Shown here piece after piece: positions 60,101-64,000 of a stretch of DNA of 64,000 nucleotides. The notes beneath the pieces are model-generated. The model was given only the letters and a program-made list of their open reading frames with translations, made no database searches and had not been told where the DNA came from. This DNA is from Phoronis australis (taxonomy: Eukaryota > Phoronida > Phoronidae). The DNA lies in NCBI GenBank assembly GCA_002633005.1, contig NMRA01000344.1, positions 296,499 through 360,498 on the forward strand, read 5' to 3'. A program made the translations under genes and the position numbers. The number at the start of each line of letters is the position of its first letter. Position 1 is the stretch's first letter.

Positions 60101-63100
60101 GGTGAAAACGAAACCTTTAGAAAATTCCACACGATCTCCAACAGCTAATATTCAACTGAATGTTACGGAAATGCTTAATATTTCGACTACTACGTCAAAA
60201 TCGAATACCACAAATGAGCCGAAAACCAAATTTTCAGCCACACGAACACCCATAACGGCTAGTAAGCCGAACGGTACGAACAAATTCAATACTTCAATTA
60301 CTACGATAAAGCCGAATCCCATTGACACGATCAAGACCAAATTTACAACAAACATCACGCGTGCACCTACATCTGCTTACCAACTGACTACCACGGTAAC
60401 GCGAAACACTTCGACAACAATGGGGAAGCCAAGCACACCACATATGCCAAAGACAACTTCTTTATTTAACACCACGGGCGCAACTATAACTCTCAATCAA
60501 CCGAACGCTACAGGCCATCAAAAATCTCTGACAAGTACGGAACAGCCAAAATCAGCTGCCAACGTTACAGTCGCACCCACAACTAACATTCGACTGAATT
60601 TTACGAATATGCCTAAAATTGCAACAATGATACAACCGAACTCCACAGACCCACCGACGACTAAGTCTTCATTACACACCACTGACGCACCTTTATCTTT
60701 TCCTCAACCAAATACTACAGTTACACTTAAAACACTACCAACTACGGCGAAACCGAATACCACAAGTGAGCCAAAAGCCAACACTTCAACGAACACGAGT
60801 GGAACACCAACAACCGTTATCAAAATGAATTCTACAATGATATACTACGCTACGACAGCTGCAATTAAGCCAAACGGCACAGTATCAATGAAGACAGAAT
60901 CTTTAGTAAAAACTACAGTTCCACCGACAGCTGTTGTTCACCACAATGCTACGAACATGCTGAACACATCTATTACTGTGATCAAACCGAATTCCACAAA
61001 CGTGCATTTAGCTTACACAAGTACTCCTGCACCTACGATGCGGCTGAATGCTACCATGACAACTACTGAACAACCGAACACCACAGAAAAGTTAAAATCA
61101 GAAACTGCGAGGAACACCACAAGCTTACCCACAAACGCGACGGATAAGGCCAACGCTTCGAGCATGACAAAACCGAAATCCACTGACGTGCCATGGAGCA
61201 AACGCTCAACAAACACCACAACCGCACCCACGTCTACTATCCAGCAGAATACCGCGTCAACGCAAAACACCCCGCCAACAATAATTAAAGCAAGCACCAC
61301 AATCGGGCTAATGACAATCTCGTTATCAAACGGCACAGCTACAACCACAGTTGGTAATCCACCGAATACTACAGACATGCAAAACACTCTAACAAGTACG
61401 ACGAAACCAAAACACGTTCCTAACACTACGACAGATGTTCAACTAAATACCACGGCCAGGTTAAACACTTTGATAACGCTGATAAAACTGTACACTACAG
61501 ATGTGCCAAAGACCACATTTCCAAAAAATCATAATGTTACAGCCATGCGCGGTACTTCTTCATCTACATCTACACAAAACCCAACCACCACAGTTAAGCG
61601 AATAACAAACGCTTCATTGAACTCAACAGATCAACCCATAACCGTTACTCACCCGAAGACTAGTGCGGTTATGGCAAACACTTCGATAAAAGCCAACACC
61701 ACAGCAATGCCGAAAACAGAAGCTTCAGCGAACATCACTGGCGCGCCTAAAACTGTTATTCAAACGAACAGCACAAGATTGCAAAACACCCTGACACCTA
61801 CGGTCAAACCCAACGCCACAGACGTTCCAAAGACAACGTTTGTAGCGAACACCACCGATGCACCCACAGGTGTTATTGACCTGAATGTCACAGCCACGCC
61901 CAAGACTTCGAGCACTATGAACAAAATGAATACCACAGGCGGGCCAGAGCTCAACACGTCTGAAAGCACAACAAACGCGCCTACATCGGTTCTTCGAAAA
62001 AATAATACAGTATCAGTTTACACGCCGACAACTATGACGAAACCGAATACCACTAGTGAGCAAAAAACCCATTCCTTAACGACCAAAACTGGTAAGTCTA
62101 CGACTACTATAAACCAAAATTATAACACTCCGGCAACTGTGGTGAAACAGAACTCTACAGATGTACCAAAGACTAGCTCTTCACAGAACACTACAGATGT
62201 TCCACAGACTAGATCTTCACAGAACACTACACATGTATCACAGACTAGATCTTCACAGAACACTACAGATGTACCACAGACTAGTTCATTACAAAACACT
62301 ACAGATGTACCAGAGACTAGCTCTTTACAGAACACTACAGGTGTTCCACAAACTAACTCTCCACAGAACGCTACAAATGTTCCACAGACTAGCTCTTCAC
62401 AGAACACTACAGATGTACCACAGACTAGTTCATTACAAAACACTACAGATGTACCAGAGACTAGCTCTCCACAGAACACTACATATGTTTCACAGACTAA
62501 CTCTTCACAGAGCATTACAGATGTACCACAGACTAGCTCTTCTGTTGACACCAAACGCATAACAACAACAGTGACAAATATAAACACTGCAATATTACCA
62601 AATACCCAATCCTCATCGAAAGTTCCAATAGTTTGGACAACCATAATGCAGCCAAACACTACAGCCGGTTTTAACTCCACGCCGCTTAACACCATAAACT
62701 CTTCAACAACTACAGCAAATACAAACACCAACACTGTATCAAGTACCAGGTTTTCCATAAGCACTACTGTCTCTTTAAAATCAACAATACCGACAAACAC
62801 TGCAGCAGAAACAAAAACGTTTTCGCCTGTGAACAATACAATCATGACACCAACCAAACCAACAGAGACCACTTTCCTACCAACAAGTACAAGTCAATGG
62901 AAAATGACTAACGAGTCAACGTCCAGAAACATTTCAGACGCTCCCACAACAAGTTCGCCATCATTAACTACGCTTGATTCGTCCCCGGAGGTACCGGCAA
63001 GTAATGCACCCACGATCACGTCAACAGCAAACACGGTGGGAAGGAAAAGTTCATCATTGACCTCTTCAACATCACCGCCAAGGACCTCTTCACATGATCG

Positions 63101-63363
63101 CAATTCGGTTACTTCAACTACAACAATGAATCCGGTATCCAGCTCAGATACAACGACAACAAGAAGATCGAATTCAACGACTTTGTGCTCTTCTCCAATA
63201 CTTGACGAAAATACAAAAGCCCTGAACCAGCATCAGAACTTGTACAAGACCGACGAAACAATGTATTTTGATTGCAGGGAGGGATACGAATATCATAACG
63301 GAAGTTATGACATCGTTTGTATGGATGACGGAAATTGGAGTGATGACCCAGTGGTTTGTAAAA
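57138..63363 (+). CDS. Thr-rich mucin-like protein with C-terminal CCP/Sushi domain (3' partial)
   Basis: One exon of 6.2 kb encodes about 2075 residues and then splices out of the window. Residues 1-22 (MPRMNFIVFVAFIAIW and TATNS) are a signal peptide. Residues 23-2016 are dominated by Thr, Ser, Asn, Pro and Lys, with no Cys that I can see, dense N-x-S/T sequons and a loose recurring pattern of KPNTT-like blocks. Residues 1673-1801 are a tight 12-residue repeat. Cys2017, Cys2046, Cys2061 and Cys2074, with FDCREGYEYHNGSY and the Trp of GNWSDDPVVC, form a complete CCP domain. The donor GTAAGT at 63364 interrupts codon phase 1, the usual phase at CCP exon borders; the frame to 63419 is read-through. 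Likely a heavily O- and N-glycosylated secreted or surface protein; adhesion or barrier role is inference. The start is the first Met before the signal peptide. Confidence 0.88.
62155..62543 (+). repeat. 36-bp coding minisatellite in the mucin
   Basis: About eleven copies of a 36-bp unit encoding the 12-residue motif TDVPQTSSSQNT with substitutions (Q/E/K, S/L/P, T/A/I). Each unit carries an N-T-T or N-A-T sequon across its border. Higher-order structure is visible: the pair beginning near 62280 recurs near 62400 almost unchanged, pointing to recent unequal exchange. Confidence 0.93.
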
Positions 63364-64000
63364 GTAAGTCCCCATTCGTCACAACATTTTGTAGTAAACA
63401 CGAGATTGCCTTTCGGTGAAAAAACGACGCTAATGACAATTCTGTAGGTCACGATGCAAAGCATCGAATAACATGTGAATATTAGCACTATGGGCACTGC
63501 GTTGTAAGCAATAGCAAGTTTTGGCCAACCGTCTGAATATGAGTACAGTGGCTTTTATTTGATGTAAGGTGGTTCAATTATTGCTACTGCAGACATCAGT
63601 GGACTACGTGTATCTCGAGAAAAGTCAAATATCGTAAGAACGCAAATTACGCAAGTGAAGGACGTCGGTTTTGCTAGGGAGCTGTCTAGTTTATTCTAGA
63701 AAAAAGTGATCGATTACTTTGGATTGCTGAACTATGGGATTCATTCACTGTTTCAATTTCATAAGCGAAGATTTTTCACAAATTTCTTTACTTGCAAACA
63801 TAGTCTAACGTGTATCCTTGGCATAAACTCATCTTCCAAGAGAGCTGTTGTATACGGTAGCTTTTCAGAAATACATGTAGATAAAGTTGACATTCCTTGG
63901 GACAAAACCGCAACTACATTTCTTGTCGACAAGAATGTATTTCAGTTCTGGTTAACCCAGTTGATCGATGCACATGGTTGACATCGTGACATCTTACAGA
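63364..64000 (+). other. intron following the mucin exon, to the window edge
   Basis: Begins with a strong donor GTAAGT. No CCP-like exon with a phase-1 acceptor is seen before the edge. A 91-codon frame at 63706-63981 has no recognisable family and no good splice context, so I do not call it. Confidence 0.5.

Noticed and set aside
62161-62562. 133-codon plus-strand frame reading YHRLALHRTLQM-like repeats
   Set aside because: A second reading frame of the same 36-bp satellite; a period divisible by three keeps every frame open.
62120-62872. 250-codon open frame on the minus strand opposite the mucin repeats
   Set aside because: It is the antisense of the 36-bp repeat and of Thr/Asn codons; its V/F/C-rich repeats mirror the plus-strand code. 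All other long minus frames across 57138-63419 have the same cause.
63364-63419. Last 18 codons of the mucin open frame
   Set aside because: They follow a strong GTAAGT donor directly after the last CCP cysteine and have no CCP-like continuation, so they are intron read-through.

Overview
The window reads as nuclear DNA of an invertebrate animal, most likely a marine deuterostome (hemichordate, echinoderm or cephalochordate; I lean to hemichordate but cannot prove it). The reasons are a split gene with GT/AG introns of 0.2 to 8.3 kb, AT-rich spacer DNA, a dense population of short non-coding inverted-repeat transposons, relics of LINE-type reverse transcriptase, and signs of about 1 to 2 % heterozygosity in a draft assembly. 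Nothing looks bacterial, and there is no CRISPR array or operon.

Layout. (1) 1-6927: no supported exon; a 250-bp inverted-repeat element, an E-box-like triplet and a 161-bp hairpin element. (2) 6928-29148, plus strand: eleven exons of a PLEKHA8/FAPP2 orthologue, PH domain first and glycolipid-transfer (GLTP) domain last. Only the short first coding exon is missing. The 3' UTR runs to a poly(A) signal at 30883. The introns carry most of the minisatellites and foldback elements. (3) 30906-42016: transposon-rich spacer with a 42-bp satellite, nested inverted-repeat elements, a pair of LTR-like repeats, a minus-strand LINE reverse-transcriptase relic and a possible Penelope-like fragment. (4) 42017-44182, minus strand: an intronless microsomal cytochrome P450. 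As assembled it has 721 codons because a 668-bp block is present twice around a single N; the real enzyme is almost certainly 498 residues. (5) 44183-57137: spacer with a 44-bp satellite, a LINE 3' end, inverted-repeat elements and a second N-flanked duplication (54583-55775). (6) 57138-63363, plus strand: one giant exon encoding a secreted, Thr-rich mucin-like protein with a signal peptide, very many N-glycosylation sequons, a 12-residue repeat array and one C-terminal CCP/Sushi domain. It ends at a phase-1 splice donor, so the gene continues beyond the window.

The three genes do not form a pathway: a Golgi glucosylceramide-transfer/PI4P adaptor, an ER monooxygenase and a surface or secreted mucin are neighbours by position only. 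The most useful observations are the two N-centred duplications (unmerged haplotype overlaps at contig joins), the P450 with non-canonical helix I and helix C motifs, the mucin-CCP architecture, and several unnamed families of hairpin elements that recur two to four times within 64 kb.
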